64,000 nt of DNA from Cryobacterium breve. GTDB lineage: Bacteria > Actinomycetota > Actinomycetes > Actinomycetales > Microbacteriaceae. The notes beneath the pieces are model-generated. The model searched no databases, was not told the origin of the DNA, and saw only the letters and a program-made list of their open reading frames with translations. A program made the position numbers and the translations under genes. Below are positions 44,429-55,836 of the stretch, in pieces. The stretch is from assembly GCF_027594785.1 (NCBI RefSeq), contig NZ_CP075584.1:3534001-3598000 (forward strand), in the 5' to 3' direction. The stretch's first letter is position 1; each line of letters opens with the position of its first letter.

Positions 44429-46382
44429 TGCTCTGGGTGCTCCTCTTCTGCGGCTTCCGGGGTGAAGCCTTGATACGTGGCCGCCTTGAACAACACGCTC
44501 AGGACGACGAGGTCGTAGACGGCCCAGAAGATGTTGACTCCGGTGCCGATCGGTTCGGCGCCGTTGACGAACAGGCGCACACAGCCGACGATGATCGCGA
44601 CGACGAGCAGCACCATCACCGTGATCTGCGGTTTGATCAGGTGCCACTGCGGTCCGGTATGAGCCTGCCTGGTTTTCGGCGTCACGGCGAAGTTGAGCGG
44701 GATGCCGAGCACGACGTTGTTGAAGGCGGTGGTGCAGGCGTCGATCCACACCGGGAACAGGGCGAGGCTGTACTGCTGGCCTCGCCAGGTGGGGATGCCC
44801 CGCGCGGCGACGAAGAACAGGGAGCCTGGTTGGCGATCATGAACGGGATGAACCGCAGGAAGAAGTCCCAGGCGTTGGTGGACACCGGCAGGATCCCGAA
44901 AATGAGGAAGACGATCGGTGCCGCGAAATAGATGACCGCCGCGTACCCGGAGAGGTAGCTCCACATCGTGGCGAAGTACATCAGGCGCTGTGGCACGCTC
45001 ATTTTCCACTGCAGGAGCGGGTTTTCCCGCAGGAAGACCTGCATGGTGCCCTGGCCCCAGCGCAGCCGCTGCGTGAGCATCGTGCCGATGTCCTCGGGGG
45101 CGAGCCCGTCGGCGAGCAGCTCGTTGTGGTAGACGCTCTTCCAGCCGAGGCCGTGCAGCCGCATCGACGTGGCCATGTCCTCGGTGACCGAGATGGTCGC
45201 GAGCGGCATCACCGGCTGGGCCTCGTGGCCGCGGTCGATCGCGATCGTGTCGAGGGCGGAGCGCACGGCCTCGAGGGCCTTGAACGGTGAGAGCTCGCGG
45301 GTGGCCAGCCTCGCGATCGTCTCCTCGACGTCGAGCAGGTACGGAGATTCCGGTCCGCCGCCCAACTCGCCGATCTCGCGCAGGTCGTCCGCTAGCGACG
45401 ACACATCATTGACCACGATGCCGGCGGCTGCGGCATCCACCCGCTCGTGCAGCAGGAACGTGACCTCGGCGAGCGGCTCGTCGCGCCGGATCGCGGCGCG
45501 CGCCTGTCTGATCGCGTCGGTGACTTCCGTGAGGGCGTGCGCGACCGCGGGGGTGCGGGCGGCCGGATGCCGGCGGGCACCCCGCACCACACGGTTCGCG
45601 TCCCGGAGCGCGGTGCGGACGGAACTCTCCACCTCGCGCACGTACCCGAGAATGCCGAGGTGCATCAGGGCCTCCCGCCGCAGCACGGCGTTCGACCCGC
45701 AGAAGAAGGCGGCGTTCCAGCCGTCTTTGCCCTGCTGGATCGGGCCGTAGAACAGGGGCGCCTGGCTGCCGAGCGGGTCCTCGATCGTGACGTTGCTGAA
45801 GACCTGGGGGGTCTGCACGAGCGCGACCTTGTCGTCGGTGAAGTAGCCGAGGGTGTGGTCGAGGATCTCCGGCCGGGGGATCTGGTCGGCGTCGAGGATG
45901 AGCAGGAATTCGCCCTGGGTCTCCATCAGCGCGTTGTTGACGTTTCCCGCCTTGGCGTGGCGTGGCCGGTCGATCCATTCGGCTCCTCGCGAGAGGTAGT
46001 CGATGCCGGCGGCTGCCGCGGCCGCCGCGAGCTCCGGCCGGGCGCCGTCGTCGAGCACCCAGGTGCGATGGGGGAAGGTGATCTCCCGTGCGGCGAGTGC
46101 GGTCGTCATCACGAGGTCGATCGGTTCGTTGTAGGTGGCGATGAGTACGTCGACGGTCGCGTCCGCGGCAGGCGCCGGCGGCGCGGGCCGGGTGTACGCG
46201 CGCCACATCATCATGCCGAACAGGCTGACGTCGATCAGGCTGTACGTTTCGGCGGCGACGAGGGCCACGGCGATCCACCACGCGTCCCAGTTGAGCGAGA
46301 ACAGCCAGCGCCAGGCCACGTAGTTGATTCCGAGCGCGAGCGTGAGCACGACCACGATTCGCAGTGCCAGCATCCGGCTCAT
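44425..46382 (-). CDS. Cellulose-synthase-like family 2 glycosyltransferase (frame break)
   Basis: About 650 residues, two N-terminal and about six C-terminal helices. GT2 motifs: WVLDDGARPE, LILDADQIPRPE, SVTEDMATS and QRLRWGQGTMQVF. Between GSNAVLRREAL and TED is an extra helical block of about 150 residues not found in BcsA. The frame is broken around AGCCT 44823-44827; two extra bases (AGCT plus one C) would give MIANQLLFFVAARGIPTW, one missing base is the alternative. It should make and export a processive beta-linked glycan. The start follows GAGAGGGG overlapping the stop of the OpgC fusion. Confidence 0.88.
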
Positions 46383-46395
46383 GGGAGCACCCCTC

Positions 46396-49017
<2,622 letters not shown>

Positions 49018-49135
49018 CTGCTACCCCCGACGTCCGGCCTGACGGCCTCCCTCGACGATGGTGCGACCTGAGCATCAGCGTAGCGGAAAACGAGGGAAAA
49101 TCACCCCCGAATGAGGGTGGGGCGTGGCGGCTACA

Positions 49136-50050
49136 TCAGTCGGTGGAGCCGGGCGGCCGGGTCGCCTCTGCGAGCATCGCGTCGACCGCCTCGGCGACCG
49201 AGCCGTGCCGGAACACGAAGCCGTCGCCCTGCAGCAGGGCGCTGCTCACCCGCTGGTCCGCGAGGAGCAGCTGACGGGCGGCGTCGCGGAGAGCGAGCGT
49301 GAGTGCGAACTCCGGCACCGGCAGGAAGAACGGACGGTGCAGTGCGACCGTCACCGCCCGGATCACATCGTTCGCCGACGCCGGAGCAGGTCCGGCGAGG
49401 TTGACCGGGCCGCTGATGCTCGAGCCGAGCAGGTGCACGATCGCGGCGGCCTCGTCGTGCAGGCTGATCCACGGCCAGTGCTGGGTGCCGTGGCCGAGCG
49501 GGCCGCCGAGCCCGAGCCTGACGAGGGGGAGCAGTGGTTTCAGTGCCCCGCCGCTCGCGATGACGAGCCCGGTGCGCAGCAGGACGACCCGGGTCGGCGC
49601 CGGTGTGCGCAGTGCCTCGGCCTCCCAGGCCTCGACGACGGCCGCGAGGAAGTCGTCGGCGGGAGCGGACCGTTCGGTGAGGATCTCACCGGGCCGGTCG
49701 CCGTACACGCCGACGGCCGAACCGCTCAGGAACACCGCCGGTGGGGTGGGAGTCCTCCGGATCGCCTCGACGAGGGTGCGTGTCGCGTGGGTGCGCGAGG
49801 CCAGGATCTCGGTGCGGTACGCGTTGGTCCACGGCAGCCGGGCCAGCGAGGCCCCGGAGAGGTTGATGACCGCGTCGACCCCATCGAGGGCGGCAGGGTC
49901 GATGTCGAACACGGCGGGGTTCCAGGTCACCTCGTCGGGCCCGGTCGCCGGGTGGCGCACGAGTCGGGCGACGGTGTGGCCGGCCTCGCCGAGCTGGCGG
50001 ACGAGTTCCGTGCCGATCAGCCCGGAGGCTCCGGCGATCAGTACGCGCAT
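49136..50050 (-). CDS. TIGR01777-family NAD(P)-dependent epimerase/reductase
   Basis: 304 residues. MRVLIAGASGLIGTELVRQL is the SDR nucleotide loop; NLSGASLARLPW, SGSAVGVYGDRP with the YxxxK-like region altered, and LPLVRLGLGGPLGHGTQHWPWISLHDEAAAIVHLL are hallmarks of the TIGR01777/DUF1731 (YfcH-like) group, whose substrate is not established. It lies 16 bases after the OsmC gene on the same strand. Confidence 0.85.
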   Translation of the reverse strand: MRVLIAGASGLIGTELVRQLGEAGHTVARLVRHPATGPDEVTWNPAVFDIDPAALDGVDAVINLSGASLARLPWTNAYRTEILASRTHATRTLVEAIRRTPTPPAVFLSGSAVGVYGDRPGEILTERSAPADDFLAAVVEAWEAEALRTPAPTRVVLLRTGLVIASGGALKPLLPLVRLGLGGPLGHGTQHWPWISLHDEAAAIVHLLGSSISGPVNLAGPAPASANDVIRAVTVALHRPFFLPVPEFALTLALRDAARQLLLADQRVSSALLQGDGFVFRHGSVAEAVDAMLAEATRPPGSTD

Positions 50051-50066
50051 CGGGCGCGCCCCGCGC

Positions 50067-50492
50067 CTAGGCCAGTTCCGCTTCGATCGTGATCGGGATT
50101 CCGGCGAGGGCCTTCGATACCGGGCAGTTCGCCTTCGCGTCTTCGGCGAACGCCGCGAACTGTTCCTCGGTGAGGCCGGGTACGCTCGCGCTCACGAGCA
50201 GGTGGCTGCCGACGATGCCGACGCCGGCCTCGAAGGTCACGGCAGCGGTCGTCTGGATGTTCTCCGGGGTGTGCCCGGCCGCGCCGAGCCCGTTCGCGAG
50301 GGCCATCGAGAAGCACGCGGCGTGCGCGGCGCCGAGGAGTTCCTCCGGGTTGGTGGTGTTGGGGCTGCCGACACTGCGTGCCTTCCAGGTCACCGGGAAT
50401 TCGGCGGCGTGGGAGGAGTCGAGTGAGACGGTGCCATGGCCGGACTTGAGGTCTCCGGTCCAGACGGTTGACGCTTCGCTGGTCAGTGCCAC
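50067..50492 (-). CDS. OsmC/Ohr-family peroxiredoxin
   Basis: 141 residues with AGGAGG seven bases before the GTG start. The two active cysteines are in EELLGAAHAACFSMALA and DAKANCPVSKAL, spaced as in OsmC. These dimeric enzymes reduce organic hydroperoxides with thiols. It is followed by the epimerase gene. Confidence 0.9.
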   Translation of the reverse strand: MALTSEASTVWTGDLKSGHGTVSLDSSHAAEFPVTWKARSVGSPNTTNPEELLGAAHAACFSMALANGLGAAGHTPENIQTTAAVTFEAGVGIVGSHLLVSASVPGLTEEQFAAFAEDAKANCPVSKALAGIPITIEAELA

Positions 50493-50591
50493 GGTGTTAC
50501 CTCCTGGGTGTGAAAGCCCCAGCCTAACCGGGCATCCACTCAGAGGGGCAGGCTCAGTCTGGGAGTTGGCAGGGAGCCGGGTCCAGGTGCC

Positions 50592-51107
50592 TCAGGCCGC
50601 GGCTGGGGAGCGGCCGAGCACGCGGGCGCGCACGAGCAGCAGGTAGAGCTGGCAGCCGAGGCAGTAGTCGAAGACCGCGTTCAGGAACGCGGCGATGAAC
50701 GCGAGACCTGCGGCGATCCCGACGAAGGGGGCAAGGCCGAACAGTCCGAGCGCTACTCCGATGACGGACACGAACAGGCCGACGCCCTGGGCGAAGGTCG
50801 GCGGAGTGGCGTCTTCGAGTTCGGCGGGAGGTGCAAGGCGGGGGCGGACGAATCGTTTGAACAGCAGGCCGTACGGGTGCCGGCCGACTCCCGCGAATGC
50901 GCCCCAGGCGAAGAGCACCGCGAGCACGGCGAGCAGCGAGAGCGCGGCAACGGATGCCCCGGTCAGGGAGAGGAAGATCACGACGAGCAGGAGCACGGCC
51001 GTGATCGCAGCGCTGAACCGCGGGCCGCGCGGGTCGACAGGCGCGCGTCGCGGCTGAGCGGCCTGGTTTGGCGTGGGTGCGTGGTTCGAGACGGAATCAC
51101 TGGGCAT
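50592..51107 (-). CDS. DUF4395 membrane protein
   Basis: 171 residues with about four helices; DYCLGCQLYLLLVRARVLG near the end carries the CxxC typical of DUF4395 and VDPRGPRFSAAITAVLLL its N-terminal motif. The gene overlaps the thioredoxin gene by 11 bases. DUF4395 proteins regularly pair with thioredoxin-like partners, and probably pass electrons across the membrane; this is not proven. Confidence 0.85.
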   Translation of the reverse strand: MPSDSVSNHAPTPNQAAQPRRAPVDPRGPRFSAAITAVLLLVVIFLSLTGASVAALSLLAVLAVLFAWGAFAGVGRHPYGLLFKRFVRPRLAPPAELEDATPPTFAQGVGLFVSVIGVALGLFGLAPFVGIAAGLAFIAAFLNAVFDYCLGCQLYLLLVRARVLGRSPAAA

Positions 51108-51585
51108 GAGGGCTCCCTGGCAGGTGTGACGCGGTGGGAAAATTCGCCGGTTCGGGTCCGGCGAGGTGGTCGAGGTGACGCAGGACATCTGCCCGGTGCG
51201 GCGGACCGCCGACGCGGGCGTGCACGCGACCCGCCCCGTCGAGGATGAGGGTCGTCGGGGTCTGCAGAACGCCGAAGCGGCTCGCGAGGTCGGCCCGGTG
51301 GGTGAGGTCTACGTCGACGTGGGCCACGCCGGGACGGCCGTCGGCGATCTGGGTGAGGAGCCGGTGGGTGCCGGGGCAGCGGCTGCAGAACTCCGTGGAG
51401 AACTGCACGAGGGTGGCCGCGGCGCCGAAGGGGACCTGGCTGCCGACATCCGCGGGGGTCAGCACGGTCGCTTCGTCGTCGGCCACGTCGCGGAACAACC
51501 CCTGGCGCGAGCGGTACACGAGGCCGAGCACGGTCGCGACCGCAACGAGGGCGACCAGGACGAGTGCGGCGCCGAAGGGGTTCAT
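51097..51585 (-). CDS. Membrane-anchored thioredoxin-like protein
   Basis: 162 residues: one N-terminal helix (AALVLVALVAVATVLGLVY), then a thioredoxin fold with TLVQFSTEFCSRCPGTHRLL (active CxxC) and the cis-proline in LQTPTTLILDGAGRV. Coupled to the DUF4395 gene. Most likely an extracytoplasmic thiol-disulfide reductant or oxidant. Confidence 0.88.
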   Translation of the reverse strand: MNPFGAALVLVALVAVATVLGLVYRSRQGLFRDVADDEATVLTPADVGSQVPFGAAATLVQFSTEFCSRCPGTHRLLTQIADGRPGVAHVDVDLTHRADLASRFGVLQTPTTLILDGAGRVHARVGGPPHRADVLRHLDHLAGPEPANFPTASHLPGSPHAQ

Positions 51586-51660
51586 GGGGTCGACGTTACG
51601 CGGCGCGTCAGCGACGAATCTTCGTGTGACGAGAGATTACGGACGGTACCCCCCGTTAGG

Positions 51661-52877
51661 GTGGTACTCGCGCCTCACAATCCCCGGGCGCGTCCCTCCC
51701 GCGCCCTCCGCCATCCCGCCGCTCTCGGCGCGGTCATCAGCGTCGCAGCGCTCCTCGCCGGCTGCACAGCGGCGCCCGGTCCGGTGTCTCCGACGGTTTC
51801 GTGCGCGGTCACAGGGACGACCGACCGGGTTCCGCGCACGGGTGTCCTGTTCGGGGTCAACCTGGACTGGGGCGCCGAGACCCTCGCCGAATTCAGCGGC
51901 AGCGGCCTCCGTCCCGCGGTCGCCGTCTCCTTCGCCGGCCTGCCGATGAGCGCGGACGACCGCGCCAACGTCGGGGCGGCCGCGAACCAGGTGCTCGCCA
52001 ACGGCGGCGAACTCCTGCTCACCCTCGAACCCCGTGCGGGTCTTGCGGCCGTCACCCCTGCCGTGGCCGACGATCTCGGCGCCCTGCTCGGCGGGCTCAA
52101 CACCCGCGGCGTGCCCGTCGTCGTGCGGTTCGCCCACGAGATGAACGGCTCCTGGTACGAGTGGGGCCAGCAGCCGACGGAATACATCGCGGCGTTCCGC
52201 AGGGTCGCGGACGCCGTGAAACGGGATGCCCCGGGTTCGTCGATGATGTGGGCGCCGAACTACGGCGGCGGCTATCCCTTCGCCGGGGAGCGTACGCGGC
52301 GAAGCCGGGCACGCCCGATTTCACCGCTCTGGACACCGATGGCGACGGCACGCTCACCACGAGGGACGACCCCTACCTGCCGTACTACCCCGGAGACGAT
52401 GTGGTGGACTGGGTCGGCATGTCCCTCTACCACTGGGGATCCGCCTACCCCTGGGGCGAGGACGAAGTGCCGGAGCCAGGCAAGTTCGCCGCCCAGCTCA
52501 CCGGAACCTACGCCGGACTCGCCGGGGACGAAACCGCAACGCCCGACTTCTACGGCGTCTACGGCGACGGGCACGGCAAACCCGTCGCGATCCCGGAAAC
52601 CGCGGCACTCGTGGTGTCCGGGGGAGATCCGGCCCAGGAACTGGCGATCAAGCAGGCCTGGTGGCGCCAGGTGTTCTCGGCCGACACGGCGACGAGATTC
52701 CCCAGACTGCACATGATCAACTGGTTCGAGTGGGAGAAATACGAGACCGAGATCGGGGCGCGTGTCGACTGGACCCTCGCCCGCAGTGCCGCGGTACGTT
52801 CCGCCTTTCTCAGCGATCTTCCGAGCTGGCTGATCTTCGGGCATCCGGACGAGTCCTGTGCCCAGAAGGCCGGTTAA
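51661..52877 (+). CDS. GH26 lipoprotein, beta-mannanase/beta-glucanase-like (one-base frame break)
   Basis: About 405 residues from GTG 51661. The signal SVAALLAGC is a lipobox. Catalytic sites are intact: VRFAHEMNGSWYEWGQQP (acid/base Glu) and VAIPETAALV (nucleophile Glu). The break is a one-base loss in the G run 52285-52288; restoring it gives YPFAGGAYAAKPGTPDF. It closely resembles the GH26-like half of the OpgC fusion (WGQQP, GGGYPF, YYPG-DDVVDWVG, IKQAWWRQVF) but keeps the catalytic pair. It may remodel the glycan made by the 44-49 kb operon. GTTAGG before the start suggests a leaderless message. Confidence 0.87.
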
Positions 52878-52925
52878 CGCCGCCGGGGCTGCCGCCGGAC
52901 GTCGGCAAGGCGATAGCCTGTCCAC

Positions 52926-53903
52926 GTGTCTATGTCTGAGAATCCGTTCGGCCAGGTCCTCGTCGCCCTGGTAACTCCCTTCACCGCCGACGGCGAGGTC
53001 GACTGGGCGGGTGTGGCGAAGCACATCGACGACGTGATCACGGCGGGCGCCGACGGCATCGTCGTCACGGGCACCACGGGGGAGACCTCGACCCTCACCG
53101 ACGCGGAGAAACTGCGCCTCGTCGAGGTCGGCAAGGACGTCGCCGGCGGCCGCGCGAAGATCATCATGGGCGGCGGCTCGAACGAGACCGCGCACGCCAT
53201 GCAGCTCGCCCGGCAGAGCGAGAAGGCCGGCGCCGACGGCAACATGATCGTCACCCCGTACTACAACAAGCCCACCCAGGCGGGCATCCTCACTCACTTC
53301 CGGATGATCGCCGACGCGACCGACCTGCCCGTGATCCTCTACGACATCCCCGGCCGCACCGGCGTCGCGATCGCGTACGAGACCCTCCTGCGTGCTGCGA
53401 AGCACCCCAACATCCTCGCCGTCAAGGACGCCAAGGGCGATCTCGCCCAGGTGAGCCGCGTGCTCAACCAGACCGACCTGCTGTACTTCTCCGGCGACGA
53501 CCCCAACGTGCTTCCGCACCTCTCCATCGGCGCGACCGGACTGATCGGCGTGACAGCGAACATCGCGGCAACGCCATACCGGCAGATGGTCGACGCCGTC
53601 AACGCGGGCGACCTGAAGACCGCGACCGCCGCACACCAGCAGCTCGAGCCGCTCGTGCGCGCCGTGATGACCCACGTGCCCGGAACCGTCGCCGCCAAGT
53701 ACATCCTGCACGGTCTCGGGCGCATCAAGAGCCCCCGCGTGCGGCTGCCCCTCGTCGGCCCCGAAGAATGGGAAGCCGCCGAGATCGAGGACGAAATCGA
53801 CCTCGTCAAGAACATCCCCGGTGTGGACTTCTCCAACTTCCGCCCGGACCGCAATGCCGCCGCCGGCGGGGCCCTGCCCAAGATCGCCGGAACCACCCGC
53901 TAG
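52926..53903 (+). CDS. dapA: 4-hydroxy-tetrahydrodipicolinate synthase
   Basis: 325 residues. TGTTGETSTLT, VILYDIPGRTGV (Tyr of the proton relay) and ILAVKDAKGD with the Schiff-base lysine define DapA, which condenses pyruvate with aspartate semialdehyde. TAGCCT ends seven bases before the GTG at 52926, suggesting a leaderless message; ATG 52932 is an alternative. The product feeds DapB encoded at 42.4 kb. RNase J follows 28 bases later, as usual in actinobacteria. Confidence 0.96.
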   Translation: MSMSENPFGQVLVALVTPFTADGEVDWAGVAKHIDDVITAGADGIVVTGTTGETSTLTDAEKLRLVEVGKDVAGGRAKIIMGGGSNETAHAMQLARQSEKAGADGNMIVTPYYNKPTQAGILTHFRMIADATDLPVILYDIPGRTGVAIAYETLLRAAKHPNILAVKDAKGDLAQVSRVLNQTDLLYFSGDDPNVLPHLSIGATGLIGVTANIAATPYRQMVDAVNAGDLKTATAAHQQLEPLVRAVMTHVPGTVAAKYILHGLGRIKSPRVRLPLVGPEEWEAAEIEDEIDLVKNIPGVDFSNFRPDRNAAAGGALPKIAGTTR

Positions 53904-53931
53904 CCAGCACACCGATCCACGAGGAGGGCTC

Positions 53932-55609
53932 ATGCCCATCGACGTCTACGAACCGGCCACACTCGAACCGGGAACGCTCCGGATCATTCCGATCGGCGGC
54001 CTCGGCGAGATCGGCCGGAACATGACGTCGTTCGAGATCGACGGCAAGATCCTGATCGTCGACTGCGGTGTGCTCTTCCCCGAGGAGCACCAGCCCGGCG
54101 TCGACCTGATCCTGCCGGACTTCAGCCCGATCAGGGACCGGCTCGACGACATCCTCGGCGTGGTGCTGACGCACGGGCACGAGGACCACATCGGCGCCGT
54201 GCCGTACCTGCTCAAGCTGCGGGCGGACATCCCTCTGATCGGTTCGGGGCTCACCCTCGCGTTCATCGAGGCCAAGCTCAAGGAACACCGGATCGTGCCG
54301 TACACGCTCCAGGTCGCCGAGGGGCAGACCGAGCGGCTCGGCCCGTTCAATCTCGAGTTCGTCGCGGTCAACCACTCCATCCCGGATGCCCTCGCCGTCG
54401 CGATCAAGACCGCGGGCGGCACCGTGCTGCACACCGGCGATTTCAAGATGGACCAGCTCCCGCTCGACCACCGCCTGACCGACCTGCGCGAGTTCGCCAG
54501 GCTCGGCACCGAGGGCGTCGACCTGTTCCTCGTCGACTCCACCAACGCGGATGTCCCTGGCTTCACCGCCTCGGAGCGGTTGATCGGTCCCGTCCTCGAC
54601 GACGTCATCGCCCGGGCTCCGCGCCGGGTTATCGTCGCGAGCTTCTCGAGCCACGTGCACCGGGTGCAGCAGGTGCTCGACGCCGCGCACGCCAACGGGC
54701 GCCGCGTCGCCCTGCTCGGCCGCTCCATGGTGCGCAACATGACCATCGCGGCGGACCTCGGCTACCTGACCGTGCCGGAGAGGGGTGCTCGTCGACTTCA
54801 AGAAGGCCGGAAGCATCCCCGACGACAAGATCGTCTACATGTCGACCGGTTCCCAGGGCGAACCGATGGCCGTGCTCGCGCGGATGGTCAACCAGGACCA
54901 TCAGGTCGAGGTCGGTCCAGGCGACACCGTCATCCTCGCGAGCTCACTCATTCCCGGCAACGAGAATGCGGTGTACCGCATCATCGACGGCCTGACCAAG
55001 CTCGGCGCCACCGTCGTGCACAAGGGCAACGCGAAGGTGCACGTCTCCGGCCACGCGGCCGCGGGGGAGCTCACCTACTGCTACAACATCCTCAAGCCGA
55101 AGAACGTGCTCCCGGTGCACGGCGAATACCGTCACCTCGTCGCCAACGCCAAGCTCGCCGCCGAGACCGGGGTGCCGCCGGAGAACGTGATCCTCGCCGA
55201 AGACGGCACCGTGCTCGACCTCAGGGACGGTGTCGTGCGTAAGGTCGGACAGCTCGACCTCGGCTACGTCTACGTGGACGGCTCGACGGTCGGCGAGATC
55301 ACCGAAGCCGACCTCAAGGACCGGCGCACCCTCGCAGAGGAGGGATTCATCTCGATCATCATCGTCGTCGACGCCAAGACCGGCAACGTCATCGTCGGAC
55401 CGGAGATCCACGCGAAGGGCTTCGCGGAGGACGACGCGGTCTTCGATGCGGTACTGCCCAAGATCCGGGCGGCGCTCGCCGAGGCCGCCGAGAACGGGGT
55501 GCGCGACCCGCACGCACTGCAGCAGATCGTGCGCCGCACGGTCGGTCGCTGGGTCAACGTCACGTTCCGCCGCCGCCCGATGATCGTGCCGCTCGTCATC
55601 GAGGCCTAG
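53932..55609 (+). CDS. rnj: Ribonuclease J, paralog 2 in the conserved dapA-ftsK position (one-base frame break)
   Basis: About 559 residues. LTHGHEDHIGAVPYLL, TGDFKMDQ, STGSQGEP and PVHGEYRHL are the RNase J metal and beta-CASP sites. The frame breaks after GAG at 54781; without that A the sequence reads TVPEGVLVDFKKAG. GAGGAGG precedes the ATG. This copy occupies the position typical of actinobacteria, so it is probably the ancestral gene and the one at 32.7 kb the duplicate. Confidence 0.93.
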
Positions 55610-55649
55610 CCCCCGAACCCGTACCGGCAGCGGCCGCCGTGCGCCGCAG

Positions 55650-55718
55650 AGTCGGAGAAATCTCTGACACGCCGTGAGCCCGGCCACGGATGCCGGCGTG
55701 TCGCGAAAATCTCCGACT
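55650..55718. repeat. Long interrupted inverted repeat between RNase J and ftsK
   Basis: Outer arms AGTCGGAGA/TCTCCGACT and inner arms ACACGCCG/CGGCGTGT pair on either side of an unpaired internal loop of eight bases. Unlike the others it lies between genes of the same direction and may end the RNase J transcript. Confidence 0.7.
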
Positions 55719-55836
55719 TTACGTTCGCGCGTGCCGGCGAAACGGATGCCGGGCGCGAGAACCCGGGGAAGCCGCGCCTCGATCACGACCGCGTGGGCTC
55801 ACGCGGAATCGGCGGCTCGGCGGTACCGTGGAGTCC

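Noticed and set aside
49124..50092. A plus-strand frame opposite the TIGR01777 epimerase
   Set aside because: It is a codon-bias shadow of the minus-strand gene, with no family motifs and no start signals.
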